A stretch of 36,270 bases of DNA from NCBI GenBank assembly GCA_028275925.1, contig JAPWTS010000009.1, forward strand, positions 1-36,270. The letters run 5' to 3'. Made by a program: the position numbers and the translations under genes. Numbering within the stretch: the first letter of the stretch is position 1; each line of letters starts with the position of its first letter. Shown in pieces: positions 14,881 through 22,611 of this stretch. Source of the DNA: Thermofilales archaeon. Its GTDB lineage: Archaea; Thermoproteota; Thermoprotei; Thermofilales; Thermofilaceae. The notes below the pieces were generated by a model. It did not search any database and had not been told where the DNA came from. It saw only the letters and a list, made by a program, of their open reading frames with translations.

Positions 14881-16269
14881 TCAGGCTCTGGGGGCCGCCG
14901 GCTTCAGGGTCCAGAGCTGCAGCAGCGTGAGCTCGAGGATCCTCTGCGAGCGGAAGCCTTCGGGGAACACGATCCAACGCCACTGGGCAGCGACCCTCGA
15001 CGCGACGTCGATGCCGGGAGCCTCCGGCTCCTCGCTCGTAGCCGGGATTTCGACATCCCCGGCCGACCCGCTCAGCAGCTGCAAGTGCGCCCGCGCCATG
15101 GCGGCGAGGAAGGAGAGGGGGCCCGCGACCCCGCCGCCCACGCGGATCTCGGCGGGGATCGAGCCGCTCTCGACGAGCCTCTCGTAAGCTTCGGCCGCCG
15201 CCTCCGCCACGCTCCTCACGCTCACCCGGAAGCTCCTCTCGAGCCGCGGGGGCTTCTCGAGGGGGCCCAGCGCCTGCGGGGGTTTCACGCTCTCCGGGAG
15301 AACCCCCTCCTCCAGGTAGGTTTTCAGGGAGTAGCTGAGCGCGCCGAACGCGTCGGCGAGCGACACCGGCTTCCCGCCCACCACGTGGTAGGAGAGGCGC
15401 TCGGTCAGCCTTTCGGATAGGATCCCCAGCTCCTCCGCTGTGAGCTCGACCCCGGCCCCTTGGTAGAGGCTCGGCAGCTCCCTGTAAGTGATCACCTCGA
15501 CCCCCTCGTGCCCGACCACGAAGGAGAGGAACTCCTCGAAAGCCCTCAGCCGAGCCTTGTACTCCTCCTCGCTGCAGAGGGGGGCTGGCTTCGCCTCGGC
15601 GGGCATCGCGCCGCGCGCGAAGTTAACGGCGTCCCAGAACTCGTCCGTGCGTAGCATGCAGGGGTGGAGGACCACCACCAGCAGCCCCCCGCCGCCCAGT
15701 AGGGAGCGGTACAGCTCCTCGAAGCGGGCTTTCAAGCCGTCGAGGTAGCCGGGCTCCGGCCCCCGCCTCTCGTCGAAGTAGAGGGCGTACCTGACCGCCA
15801 GGACCCCGCAGAACCAGAGCGGCTGCGGCTCGAAGATCCCGTCCGCGTACACGGGGACCCCCAGCCTCCCCATCGCGTAGGGGACCTGGGGTGCCCAATC
15901 ACCACCCGGCTGAATGTAAGCGGAAGGAAACTTCCCGAATATCTCCTCAAGATCCCTCAGCCCGGGTTCTTCCCGCTCGATCACAATCTCGACCCCCTCG
16001 TCCCAGCCGCTGTCCCGCAGCTGCTCGGCGATCGTCGGGTGGAGGGAGTGGTAGTTCGACTGGTACGCTATATCGTGCCTCCTCAGAGCCTCGATCACGT
16101 CCCACCTACCCCTCCGCCGCAGAGCCCTCGCCTTCTCCCCCACCACCGCGAACGTAGCCCTAACCCCGTACTTATCGAACAGCTCCGCCAGGTCGAGGAG
16201 CACGTCGTCGGTCTCCGGTGTCACGAAATCCTCCGTGTCCAGCTGGAAAACCACGTAGACTCTCCCCAA
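14881..16269 (-). CDS. Polysaccharide-deacetylase-like (CE4/NodB fold) protein with C-terminal repeat region
   Basis: A 462-residue protein. The N-terminal part resembles the NodB/CE4 deacetylase fold: VVFQLDTEDF with Asp11, YGVRATFAVVGEKA, and NYHSLHPT with His74/His77, a variant of the H-S-x-x-H-P metal motif. SAYIQPGGDW and VLHPCMLRTD follow. The C-terminal 200 residues hold two segments that look like binding repeats: HVVGGKPVSLADAFGALSY and IRVGGGVAGPLSFLAAMARA. Each is preceded or followed by a G-x-(L/I)-P turn, loosely like pseudomurein-binding repeats. There is no clear signal peptide. The start is a TTG at 16269. CE4 enzymes remove N-acetyl groups from GlcNAc or MurNAc in glycans. 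The incomplete motif means activity is uncertain; it could act on internal oligosaccharides. Confidence 0.6.
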   Translation of the reverse strand: MGRVYVVFQLDTEDFVTPETDDVLLDLAELFDKYGVRATFAVVGEKARALRRRGRWDVIEALRRHDIAYQSNYHSLHPTIAEQLRDSGWDEGVEIVIEREEPGLRDLEEIFGKFPSAYIQPGGDWAPQVPYAMGRLGVPVYADGIFEPQPLWFCGVLAVRYALYFDERRGPEPGYLDGLKARFEELYRSLLGGGGLLVVVLHPCMLRTDEFWDAVNFARGAMPAEAKPAPLCSEEEYKARLRAFEEFLSFVVGHEGVEVITYRELPSLYQGAGVELTAEELGILSERLTERLSYHVVGGKPVSLADAFGALSYSLKTYLEEGVLPESVKPPQALGPLEKPPRLERSFRVSVRSVAEAAAEAYERLVESGSIPAEIRVGGGVAGPLSFLAAMARAHLQLLSGSAGDVEIPATSEEPEAPGIDVASRVAAQWRWIVFPEGFRSQRILELTLLQLWTLKPAAPRA

Positions 16270-16565
16270 CGCGCATCCCCGCCTTCAAGCGCTAGGTGAC
16301 GCTTAAAAGCTAACCTGGAGCGCGCGAGGGTCGAGCGACCGGCCCATTCACCTCCAGGGTCTTGTGCAACCGTGGATCGATACCGTAACGCGCTCCCCCC
16401 AAGGATCGATAATTTAGCGCGCGCCGCTTGAGGCTACACGGTGGTTGCTGATAGTGCGCGAGCGTGCTTGGGCACTTCGATAAGCGGGCGAACCGCTAAC
16501 GCGCACTGCCAACCAGGTAAGCTTTACCGGTACCATTACACAGCTGTTGCCGTCAGCTATAAACG
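16270..16565. other. Intergenic region between the CE4-like gene and the ClC gene
   Basis: No gene is seen here. It holds a TATA-like GCTTAAAAGC near 16300 for the minus-strand CE4-like gene. It also holds two copies of GGATCGATA at 16374 and 16403, each followed within 6 nt by a GCGC-rich stretch; the 29-nt spacing is close to three helical turns. CTATAAAC at 16556 may be a TATA box for the ClC gene if translation begins at an in-frame GTG at 16590. Confidence 0.4.
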
Positions 16566-18368
16566 ATGGTTAAAGAACCTGCCGTCCTTGTGGATCGAAA
16601 GCTATCTAGAGTGAAGGGGGTTGCCTGGACCTCCAACTACTACGCTAAGTGGCTCATACTAGGGGTAATAATAGGTGTTGCTGCAGGCGCCTCCGCCCTA
16701 GCCTTCTACTTTGCGTTGAAACTCATGGAGCAACTCTTTCTAGGCTTAATCGTCGGTGCATCGGTTCCCGAACCGATCGGTGAGGGCGGTTCGTTGGAAA
16801 GTGGGTTTAGAGCCACTAGGTACTGGCTAATACCTGTATCAACAGCCCTCGGAGGCTTGCTATCAGGTTTAATAGTTTACACTTGGGCGCCGGAAGCCGA
16901 AGGGCACGGCACTGATGCAGCCATCAACGCCTACCACAGGCTGCAGGGTAGGATAAGGAGGAGGGTCCCCTTAGTGAAGCTAGTAGCCTCGGCGATAACT
17001 ATAGGGTCTGGGGGTAGTGCCGGTAGGGAGGGGCCCGCGGCCCAGCTCAGCGCCGGCATTGGTTCAGCCATAGCTGATCTCCTTAAGTTAACGCCCGATG
17101 ACAGGAGGATAGCGGTAGCTGTTGGTATCGGGGCTGGCGTTGGCTCAATATTCAAGGCGCCGATTGGCGGTGCAATATTAGCGGCCGAGGTGCTCTACAT
17201 GAGGGATATCGAGGCTGAGGTCATTTTCCCAGCTCTCGTAGCGTCGGCTGTGGGCTACTCGATATTCGGCTCCGTAGTAGGTTTTACTCCAATATTCGGC
17301 TACTACACGGGCGCGTTTAACCCAGCAAGGCTACCCCTTTATGCAGTGCTCGGCGTCGTCGACGGGTTATTCGCGGTTTTATACGTTAAGACCTTTTACG
17401 CGATTCATGATTCATTCAAGAGATGGCGTATCAGCAACTATGCAAAACCAGTAGTGGGTGGTTTACTAGCCGGCGTAATAGGCCTAGTGGCCCCCCAGGT
17501 GCTCGGCACCAGTTATGGTTGGGTTAACCTAGCAGAGTCTGAGAGGCTTAGCCTATTCGCATCACCAGTGCTTCCAAGCACTGCACTACTGGTGGCTTTA
17601 CCGTTCTTGAAGGTCTTAGCCACTTCGTTTACGATAGGGTCGGGAGGTAGTGGTGGAGTGTTTGCCCCCGGGCTAGTCACAGGGGCCTTAGTTGGCCTTG
17701 ACGTGGGTTTGCTCTTCCATTACCTGCTTCCATCACTGGTACCTGATGCAGCCTCCTTTGTAATAGTGAGCATGCTCGCCCTATTCGGCGCCGCGGCTAA
17801 GGCGCCATTAGCAGTCATGTTCATGGTCGTGGAGATGACTGGTGGTTACCAATTGCTGCCCGCAGCGATGATCGCTGTGGCCATAGCTTACCTAGTCTCG
17901 GGGGACAACACGATCTATAGGGCCCAGGTGCCCACGAGGAGAGATTCGCCGGCCCACTTGGGTGAGTACAGCGTACCAGTGCTCATGGAGATTAGGGTTG
18001 GTGATTGCGAGCTGAGGAGGGGGCCGGTGGTCGAGGTCGATGAGAGCGTTGATGGTGCGGTGAACACAATGCTCCAGCGCCGCTACACGTCACTTCCAGT
18101 TGTGAACCGCGACGGCGAGTTTGTTGGCGTAGTGCACCTACTAGACGTGCTAGGTAAGAGGGGGGCCGTGAGCATGTACGTTAAGGCCGTGAACAGCTAC
18201 GTACGGCCTGACTCGACGCTCTACGATGCCTGGGAAGTGATGAGCCGTGAGGGTACCACTTGGGTGCCCGTGGTGAAGGACGGGAAACTCATCGGGATAT
18301 TGACGATGGAATCCATGAGGAGAGCGTACGATTTATGGATTCGCTCGATTAGAACAAACGCCAATTGA
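16566..18368 (+). CDS. ClC-family chloride channel/antiporter with C-terminal CBS pair
   Basis: A 600-residue membrane protein. About ten to twelve hydrophobic helices occupy residues 28-450, and two CBS domains occupy about 465-595. The ClC selectivity motifs are present: GSGGSAGREGP, with the gating glutamate at Glu155, and GSGGSGGVFAPG. CBS-type segments are seen in RRYTSLPVVNRDGEFVGVVHL and GTTWVPVVKDGKLIGIL. Such proteins move chloride, often against protons, and the CBS pair may bind ATP or AMP. Codon usage is visibly less GC-biased than in neighbouring genes, with many TTA, CTA, ATA and GTA codons. The start is taken as ATG 16566; GTG 16590 is an alternative with better TATA spacing. 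It has no obvious functional link to neighbours. Confidence 0.92.
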   Translation: MVKEPAVLVDRKLSRVKGVAWTSNYYAKWLILGVIIGVAAGASALAFYFALKLMEQLFLGLIVGASVPEPIGEGGSLESGFRATRYWLIPVSTALGGLLSGLIVYTWAPEAEGHGTDAAINAYHRLQGRIRRRVPLVKLVASAITIGSGGSAGREGPAAQLSAGIGSAIADLLKLTPDDRRIAVAVGIGAGVGSIFKAPIGGAILAAEVLYMRDIEAEVIFPALVASAVGYSIFGSVVGFTPIFGYYTGAFNPARLPLYAVLGVVDGLFAVLYVKTFYAIHDSFKRWRISNYAKPVVGGLLAGVIGLVAPQVLGTSYGWVNLAESERLSLFASPVLPSTALLVALPFLKVLATSFTIGSGGSGGVFAPGLVTGALVGLDVGLLFHYLLPSLVPDAASFVIVSMLALFGAAAKAPLAVMFMVVEMTGGYQLLPAAMIAVAIAYLVSGDNTIYRAQVPTRRDSPAHLGEYSVPVLMEIRVGDCELRRGPVVEVDESVDGAVNTMLQRRYTSLPVVNRDGEFVGVVHLLDVLGKRGAVSMYVKAVNSYVRPDSTLYDAWEVMSREGTTWVPVVKDGKLIGILTMESMRRAYDLWIRSIRTNAN

Positions 18369-18669
18369 TTCTTAACAAATGCCATTTGGTTAACAACTCC
18401 TCCTCTCTCCTGCCTGCCGAGCTCGTCCTTATAGCGCCGTACACCTTCAAAGGAGTCGAGCATCGCAAAATGCTTATTGCAAGCAGCGCATCACTCAGCA
18501 GTCCCTAGTTACATAGGTGTAAGTTTTTCGCGGGGCCTTAGCCTGTGTTCATTGAGAAGCTAAAACGCGCGCTAGCGCTGGGTGTTCCCGAGAGCGTTCT
18601 CAGGCTCTTGCTCCGCTGCAATGCTCTCTAGAGCGCTCAAACTATATACCGCTGATGCCGCGGTAAGCT
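18369..18669. other. Intergenic region between the ClC gene and the Gfo/Idh gene
   Basis: No convincing gene was found. A 28-codon frame at 18544-18630 (GTG to TAG) is helical in character but resembles nothing known. The region ends in the TATA box of the next gene. Confidence 0.4.
18642..18648 (+). promoter_or_regulatory. TATA box of the Gfo/Idh gene
   Basis: CTATATA is centred 25 nt before the GTG at 18670, giving a leaderless arrangement. Confidence 0.6.
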
Positions 18670-19677
18670 GTGGACCGTGTCAGGGTGGGCTTCATAGGGG
18701 CGGGGGAGCACGCGAATAGGGTCCACTACCCCTCGCTCGCCAGCTTCAGGGACGTCGAGATCGTCGCCGTGTGCGACTTGGACGAAGCGAGACTCAACAG
18801 GACGGCCGACAGGTACGGGGTGGAGCTGCGCTTCAGGGACTACAGGGAGATGCTCGAGAGAGTACGGCTGGACGCGGTTTACGTCGTGATGGCCCCCGTC
18901 CCCACCGGGCACTATGCGCACGCCGAGCCGATGGTCGAGGTGGTTCTCGAATGCCTCAAGAGAGGCTTGAACGTGTTCATCGAGAAGCCGCCGGGCGCGA
19001 ACCTCGAGGAGGCGAGGAGGATGGCGGAAACCGCTAAGGAGCGCGGCTGCAGGACGATGGTCGGCTTCAACAGGAGGTTCATCCCCGTCTTCAGGGAGGC
19101 GAAGCGGAGGATCGAGGAGTTCGGCCCCGTGACGTACTGCGTCGCGGCTTTCCACAAGAACGCGCTGGGCCAGCCCGAGCCGTGGGGGCGCGTGAGCTTC
19201 CTAGTGGCCGACGTCGTACACGCGGTCGACGCGCTGAGGTTCATGGGCGGCGAGCCGAGCAAGGTGGTCAGCTGCGTCGCGAGCTTCTACGCGGGGTACG
19301 CGAACAGCTTCACCGCGATCGTTCGGTTTGAGAGCGGCGGGGTGGGCGTGCTCTGCTCGAACTACTCCTCGGGCGGGCGCGTCCACCACTTCGAGATGCA
19401 CTCGAAGGGGGCTTACGCGTTCGTGAACCTCCCCTTCGAGCCGGAGAAGCAGGAGGCGCTGATACTCGCAGGCAATAAGCCGTACGGGCAGGCCGAGGTT
19501 TTGAGGAACCTCGACCTCGTGGGAGGGTGCAGGGAGTTCCACGTGCTCTACGGGTACTTGCAGGAGAACAGGCACTTCATAGACTGCGTGAAGAACGACG
19601 AGGAGCCGGAAACGAACTTCGCGGATGCGGTGAAGACGATGGAGCTGGTGGAAAGGATAAAGGCCTCAGCGCTCTAG
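18670..19677 (+). CDS. Gfo/Idh/MocA-family oxidoreductase
   Basis: A 335-residue NAD(P)-dependent dehydrogenase. The Rossmann domain has VGFIGAGEHA at 6-15, the family's catalytic-region motif is EKPPG at 105-109, and FNRRFIPVFREAKRRI opens the C-terminal beta-sheet domain. HAVDALRFMGG carries the His and Asp often used in catalysis. Family members oxidise sugars, inositol or sugar acids, usually at a secondary alcohol. It starts from a leaderless GTG promoter and is convergent with the nitrilase-family gene, 8 nt from its stop. The nearby TIM-barrel isomerase, D-2-hydroxyacid dehydrogenase and racemase suggest a carbohydrate or hydroxy-acid catabolic block. The substrate cannot be named. Confidence 0.85.
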   Translation: MDRVRVGFIGAGEHANRVHYPSLASFRDVEIVAVCDLDEARLNRTADRYGVELRFRDYREMLERVRLDAVYVVMAPVPTGHYAHAEPMVEVVLECLKRGLNVFIEKPPGANLEEARRMAETAKERGCRTMVGFNRRFIPVFREAKRRIEEFGPVTYCVAAFHKNALGQPEPWGRVSFLVADVVHAVDALRFMGGEPSKVVSCVASFYAGYANSFTAIVRFESGGVGVLCSNYSSGGRVHHFEMHSKGAYAFVNLPFEPEKQEALILAGNKPYGQAEVLRNLDLVGGCREFHVLYGYLQENRHFIDCVKNDEEPETNFADAVKTMELVERIKASAL

Positions 19678-19685
19678 CGGGCGGG

Positions 19686-20666
19686 CTACTCCACCTTGCT
19701 GTACATTGGGCGCCTCCCGTGTGCAGCCTCCTGCGGGGGCGGCCTCTCGCCCCGCAGGAGGCGCCCGTAAGCCAGCCTGTGCCTCCGCACGTAGACCTCC
19801 ACCGGCTCGAAGCCGAACTCCCTCTGCAGCTGCTCGACCGTTAGGCTGGGGTCGCGCGACTCCACGAGGAAGAGCGCGTCGTCGCGGCTCGAGCGCACTT
19901 CCACGCGCCTCCCGTACTTCCTCATGATCCAGTCGGGCACGCTGTAGTTGAAGTCGTAGTGCACGACCGCGTAGTCTAAGCTCAGCTCCGCGACCGCGAC
20001 GTTCTTCAGGGCGTCGGTTTCGGCCACCACGTTGCCGAGCGGGTCCACCACCACGGACTTGTCGGTCCGAACCGAGGAGACGACGTAGTAGCGGTGGAGG
20101 TACGCGTAAGCGCGCAGGGCGAACCCCCCGTTGTAGGCGGAGCACCAGACCACCATCTTGGCGCCCCTTTCCGCCAGTTCCCGCCAGGTTTCGGGGAACA
20201 TGATGTCGAAGCATATCTGGATCCCCACCCTCCCGAAGTCCAAGTCGAAGACCTTGAGCTCGCTCCCCGGTGTGACGCCCTCCTCGAAGACCGTGTAATC
20301 GTGCGAGGAGGTGACGGGGTGGAGCTTGTCGTAAACCCCCACGACGTCCCCGCTCCTGTCCAGCACGACGGCCGAGTTGTAGATCCTCCCACCCCTTTTC
20401 GTGTAGAGCGGGCAGATGATGTACGAGCCGTGCTCCCTCGCCATCTCCGCCATCGCCCTCACGATCGGGCCGTCGAGCGGCTCGGCGAGCTCCTCGAGCG
20501 GCTTGCGGACGGAGGCGGTCGCGAAGGCTTCGGGGAGGCACACGAGGTCGGGATCGTAGCTGAAGGCGATCTCCATCAGCTTCGCGACGTGCTTGAGGTT
20601 CCCCTCGACAGTGCCGTAGAAGCGGCCAGCCTGGCAGACGGTAGCCACCCTCGCTGCCTTACCCAC
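19686..20666 (-). CDS. Nitrilase-superfamily carbon-nitrogen hydrolase
   Basis: A 326-residue protein with the complete nitrilase triad: Glu46 in LVCLPEAFAT, Lys114 in VYDKLHPVT and Cys152 in QICFDIMFPE. The superfamily hydrolyses amides, nitriles, carbamoyl compounds or amidated amino acids in the cytoplasm. The GTG at 20666 is chosen because TAATTAT lies about 27 nt upstream and because the protein then opens with the family's first strand (ARVATVCQAGR). The much longer open frame upstream is antisense to the dehydrogenase gene. The C-terminal roughly 50 residues extend past the core fold, and their coding DNA contains a perfect 13-bp inverted repeat. It might release ammonia from an amide produced by the neighbouring catabolic enzymes, but substrate is unknown. 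Confidence 0.85.
   Translation of the reverse strand: MGKAARVATVCQAGRFYGTVEGNLKHVAKLMEIAFSYDPDLVCLPEAFATASVRKPLEELAEPLDGPIVRAMAEMAREHGSYIICPLYTKRGGRIYNSAVVLDRSGDVVGVYDKLHPVTSSHDYTVFEEGVTPGSELKVFDLDFGRVGIQICFDIMFPETWRELAERGAKMVVWCSAYNGGFALRAYAYLHRYYVVSSVRTDKSVVVDPLGNVVAETDALKNVAVAELSLDYAVVHYDFNYSVPDWIMRKYGRRVEVRSSRDDALFLVESRDPSLTVEQLQREFGFEPVEVYVRRHRLAYGRLLRGERPPPQEAAHGRRPMYSKVE
19726..19762. repeat. Perfect 13-bp inverted repeat at the 3' end of the nitrilase-family gene
   Basis: The left arm GCCTCCTGCGGGG (19726-19738) and right arm CCCCGCAGGAGGC (19750-19762) pair perfectly around an 11-nt loop. It lies inside the nitrilase coding end and about 50 nt past the stop of the convergent Gfo/Idh gene. 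It could be a 3'-end structure for that transcript. Confidence 0.7.
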
Positions 20667-20689
20667 GCTTTCCCTCCTCCGCCTGCCCG

Positions 20690-20696
20690 TAATTAT
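20690..20696 (-). promoter_or_regulatory. TATA box of the nitrilase-family gene
   Basis: On the minus strand this reads ATAATTA, centred about 27 nt before the GTG at 20666. It fixes the choice of start for the gene. Confidence 0.55.
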
Positions 20697-20713
20697 CCCT
20701 TGCCCGGGGCCTG

Positions 20714-21733
20714 CTAAGCCCTTACCCTGAGCTCCTCGGGCTTCACCGCACTGGTCAATTCCTTCCCGCTGAAGAACCTCTCGAACTCCTCCACCACAGC
20801 CCCCAGGAGCTCGCGCTTTCTCTCGTCGGAGGGGCCCGCGACGTGGGGCGTTAGGTAGGCGTTGTCGAGCTCGTAGAGCGGGTGGTCGGGCGGGAGGGGC
20901 TCCTCTTCGAAGACGTCGAGCGCGGCTGCCGCTATCCACTTCTCTCTCAGCGCTTTTACGAGTGCTTCGGTGTCGACGATAGCGCCCCTCGCCGTGTTCA
21001 CGAGCACGGCGGTCCTCTTCATCATCTTCAGCTCCTGCTCCCCGATCATGTGGTACGTCTCCTCCGTCAGGGCGGCGTGGATCGAGACCACGTCCGACTC
21101 CCTCAGCAGTGTCTCTAAGCTCGCGGGGACGCACCCGCGCCCCTCGATTTCCTCGCGCGGGGCGTAGGGGTCGTAGACGAGGACCCTGACTTTGAAGGGC
21201 TTCAGCAGCTCGGCCAGCTCCCTAGCGACGAGCCCGAAGCCGATGAGACCCACGGTTTTACCCCGCAGGTCGCAGGTCTGGAAGGGCCTCCTCTCCCTGA
21301 AGCCCCAGTCCCTCCCCTTCATCGCCGCAGTGAAGTCGGGGATCCTCCTGAGGCAGTTCAGGATCATCGCTAGCGCGAACTCCGTCACGCTCACTGCGAT
21401 CACGCCGGCCGCGTTGACCACGACGATCCCCCTCCTGAAGACTTCCTCGGTGACGTACGGCTTGACGCTGCCGGCCGCATGCCCGATGATCTTCAACCGG
21501 TCCGCGTTCTCCAGAACCCTCGCGGTGAACCTCGGCGAACCCCAGCTCGTAACGCACGCGTCGACGCCCCTCACCAGCTCCCTCAGCTCCTCCTCGGTGA
21601 GGTTCTCGCGCCCCCTCTCGTTGTAGACGACCTCGCCGAGCCTCTCTAGGCGCTCTATGGCTTCGGGCGTGGAGATCTCCCTGAGCAGGGCCCTGGGCAC
21701 CGTCACGAGGATCCTGCGCGCGGCGCGCCCCAT
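20714..21733 (-). CDS. D-2-hydroxyacid dehydrogenase (NAD-dependent)
   Basis: A 339-residue protein of the D-2-hydroxyacid dehydrogenase family, which interconverts 2-keto acids and D-2-hydroxy acids. The NAD site is VGLIGFGLVAREL at about 161-173. The catalytic Arg249 is in VNTARGAIVD, Glu278 in DVFEEEP and His297 in LTPHVAG. The ATG at 21733 is preferred to the ATG at 21757 because a TATA box centred at 21760 lies 27 nt upstream and is shared with the divergent gene. Possible substrates are D-lactate, D-glycerate, glyoxylate/glycolate and phosphoglycerate. The chain is shorter than a phosphoglycerate dehydrogenase with ACT domain. Oxidation of the D-lactate released by MurQ is an attractive but unproven role. 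It is co-regulated in space with the isomerase-racemase pair. Confidence 0.88.
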   Translation of the reverse strand: MGRAARRILVTVPRALLREISTPEAIERLERLGEVVYNERGRENLTEEELRELVRGVDACVTSWGSPRFTARVLENADRLKIIGHAAGSVKPYVTEEVFRRGIVVVNAAGVIAVSVTEFALAMILNCLRRIPDFTAAMKGRDWGFRERRPFQTCDLRGKTVGLIGFGLVARELAELLKPFKVRVLVYDPYAPREEIEGRGCVPASLETLLRESDVVSIHAALTEETYHMIGEQELKMMKRTAVLVNTARGAIVDTEALVKALREKWIAAAALDVFEEEPLPPDHPLYELDNAYLTPHVAGPSDERKRELLGAVVEEFERFFSGKELTSAVKPEELRVRA

Positions 21734-21755
21734 CGATGGCGGGTGGAGGGTAGCC

Positions 21756-21764
21756 ATTAAATAT
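21756..21764. promoter_or_regulatory. Shared bidirectional TATA box
   Basis: ATTAAATAT is centred on 21760, exactly midway between the minus-strand start at 21733 and the plus-strand start at 21787 (27 nt each way). Both divergent genes appear leaderless and are served by one near-symmetric TATA element. Confidence 0.6.
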
Positions 21765-21786
21765 GGCTTCTCCGCCCGAGGAAACC

Positions 21787-22611
21787 GTGGGCGTAAAGTT
21801 CACGGTTTTCACGCTCGCCTTCCCCGGCTACACGGCCGAGGGGGCCGTGGAGGCTGCGGCCCGCCTCGGCTTCGACGGGGTTGACATCAGGGCGAGGGAG
21901 GACGGCCACATCTACGTGGACACCCCGAGCGAGCGCAGGAGGAGGCTGGTGGAGCTCGCTGAGAGCCTGGGGGTCGAGATAGCGAGCGTCTATTCCTACG
22001 TAGGCCGCGAGCTCGCATCCCCGGACCCCGGCGAGAGGAGGAGGGGGCTCGAGCTCCTCTCAGCGCTCCTCGACCTCGCGGTGGACCTAGGGGGCGAGTA
22101 CGTGAGGGTTTTCGCGGGGACCCGGGAGAGGACCGAAGAGAACTTCCGCAGGCTCGTGGAGTCGCTCAAGCTAGCGTGCAGGGGGGCTGAGGATAGGGGG
22201 GTGAAGATCGGCGTGGAGACGCACGGCGAGCTCGCGTACTCGGGAGCCACCTGCAGGAGGCTTCTGGAGGAGGTGGGCTCCAGCGCGCTGAGCATCGTCT
22301 ACGACGTGGCGGGGGTCTACAGGGAGGGGCTGGACCCGTTGAGCGAGCTCAAATCGCTGGGGGTCAGGGACGTGATCGCCGTCCAATTCCACGACTTCAA
22401 AAGGGAGGGGGGCGCGTGGAAGCCGGTTCTCTTGGGCGAGGGCGAGGTGCCGCACAAACCCGTGGTCGAATACCTGGTCAGCGCGGGTTACAGCGGCTTC
22501 GCGGTCTGCGAGTACGAGAAGTGGTGGCACCCGGAGCTGCCGGATCCCCTAGAGGCTCTGCCCAGGGAGCTGGCGTACGTGAAAGCCCTCTTCGGGGGTG
22601 CGCGACCGTGA
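21787..22611 (+). CDS. TIM-barrel sugar-phosphate isomerase/epimerase (xylose-isomerase-like)
   Basis: A 274-residue protein of the AP-endonuclease-2/xylose-isomerase-like barrel family. The metal ligands expected at the barrel mouth are visible: Glu144 in GVETHGE, Asp173 in VYDVAG, His202 in QFHDFK and Glu242 in AVCEYEK. Such enzymes isomerise or epimerise sugars, inosose or hydroxypyruvate, or dehydrate inosose. GTG 21787 is chosen over ATG 21763 because the TATA element overlaps that ATG and because the family begins at the first barrel strand (VKFTVFTLAFPGY). The stop overlaps the racemase start by GTGA, so the two genes are coupled. Together with the Gfo/Idh enzyme it hints at sugar or polyol breakdown, but no substrate can be given. 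Confidence 0.82.
   Translation: MGVKFTVFTLAFPGYTAEGAVEAAARLGFDGVDIRAREDGHIYVDTPSERRRRLVELAESLGVEIASVYSYVGRELASPDPGERRRGLELLSALLDLAVDLGGEYVRVFAGTRERTEENFRRLVESLKLACRGAEDRGVKIGVETHGELAYSGATCRRLLEEVGSSALSIVYDVAGVYREGLDPLSELKSLGVRDVIAVQFHDFKREGGAWKPVLLGEGEVPHKPVVEYLVSAGYSGFAVCEYEKWWHPELPDPLEALPRELAYVKALFGGARP

Noticed and set aside
18544-18630. A 28-codon open frame (GTG to TAG)
   Set aside because: It is too short to support, has no promoter or recognised relative, and may be chance.
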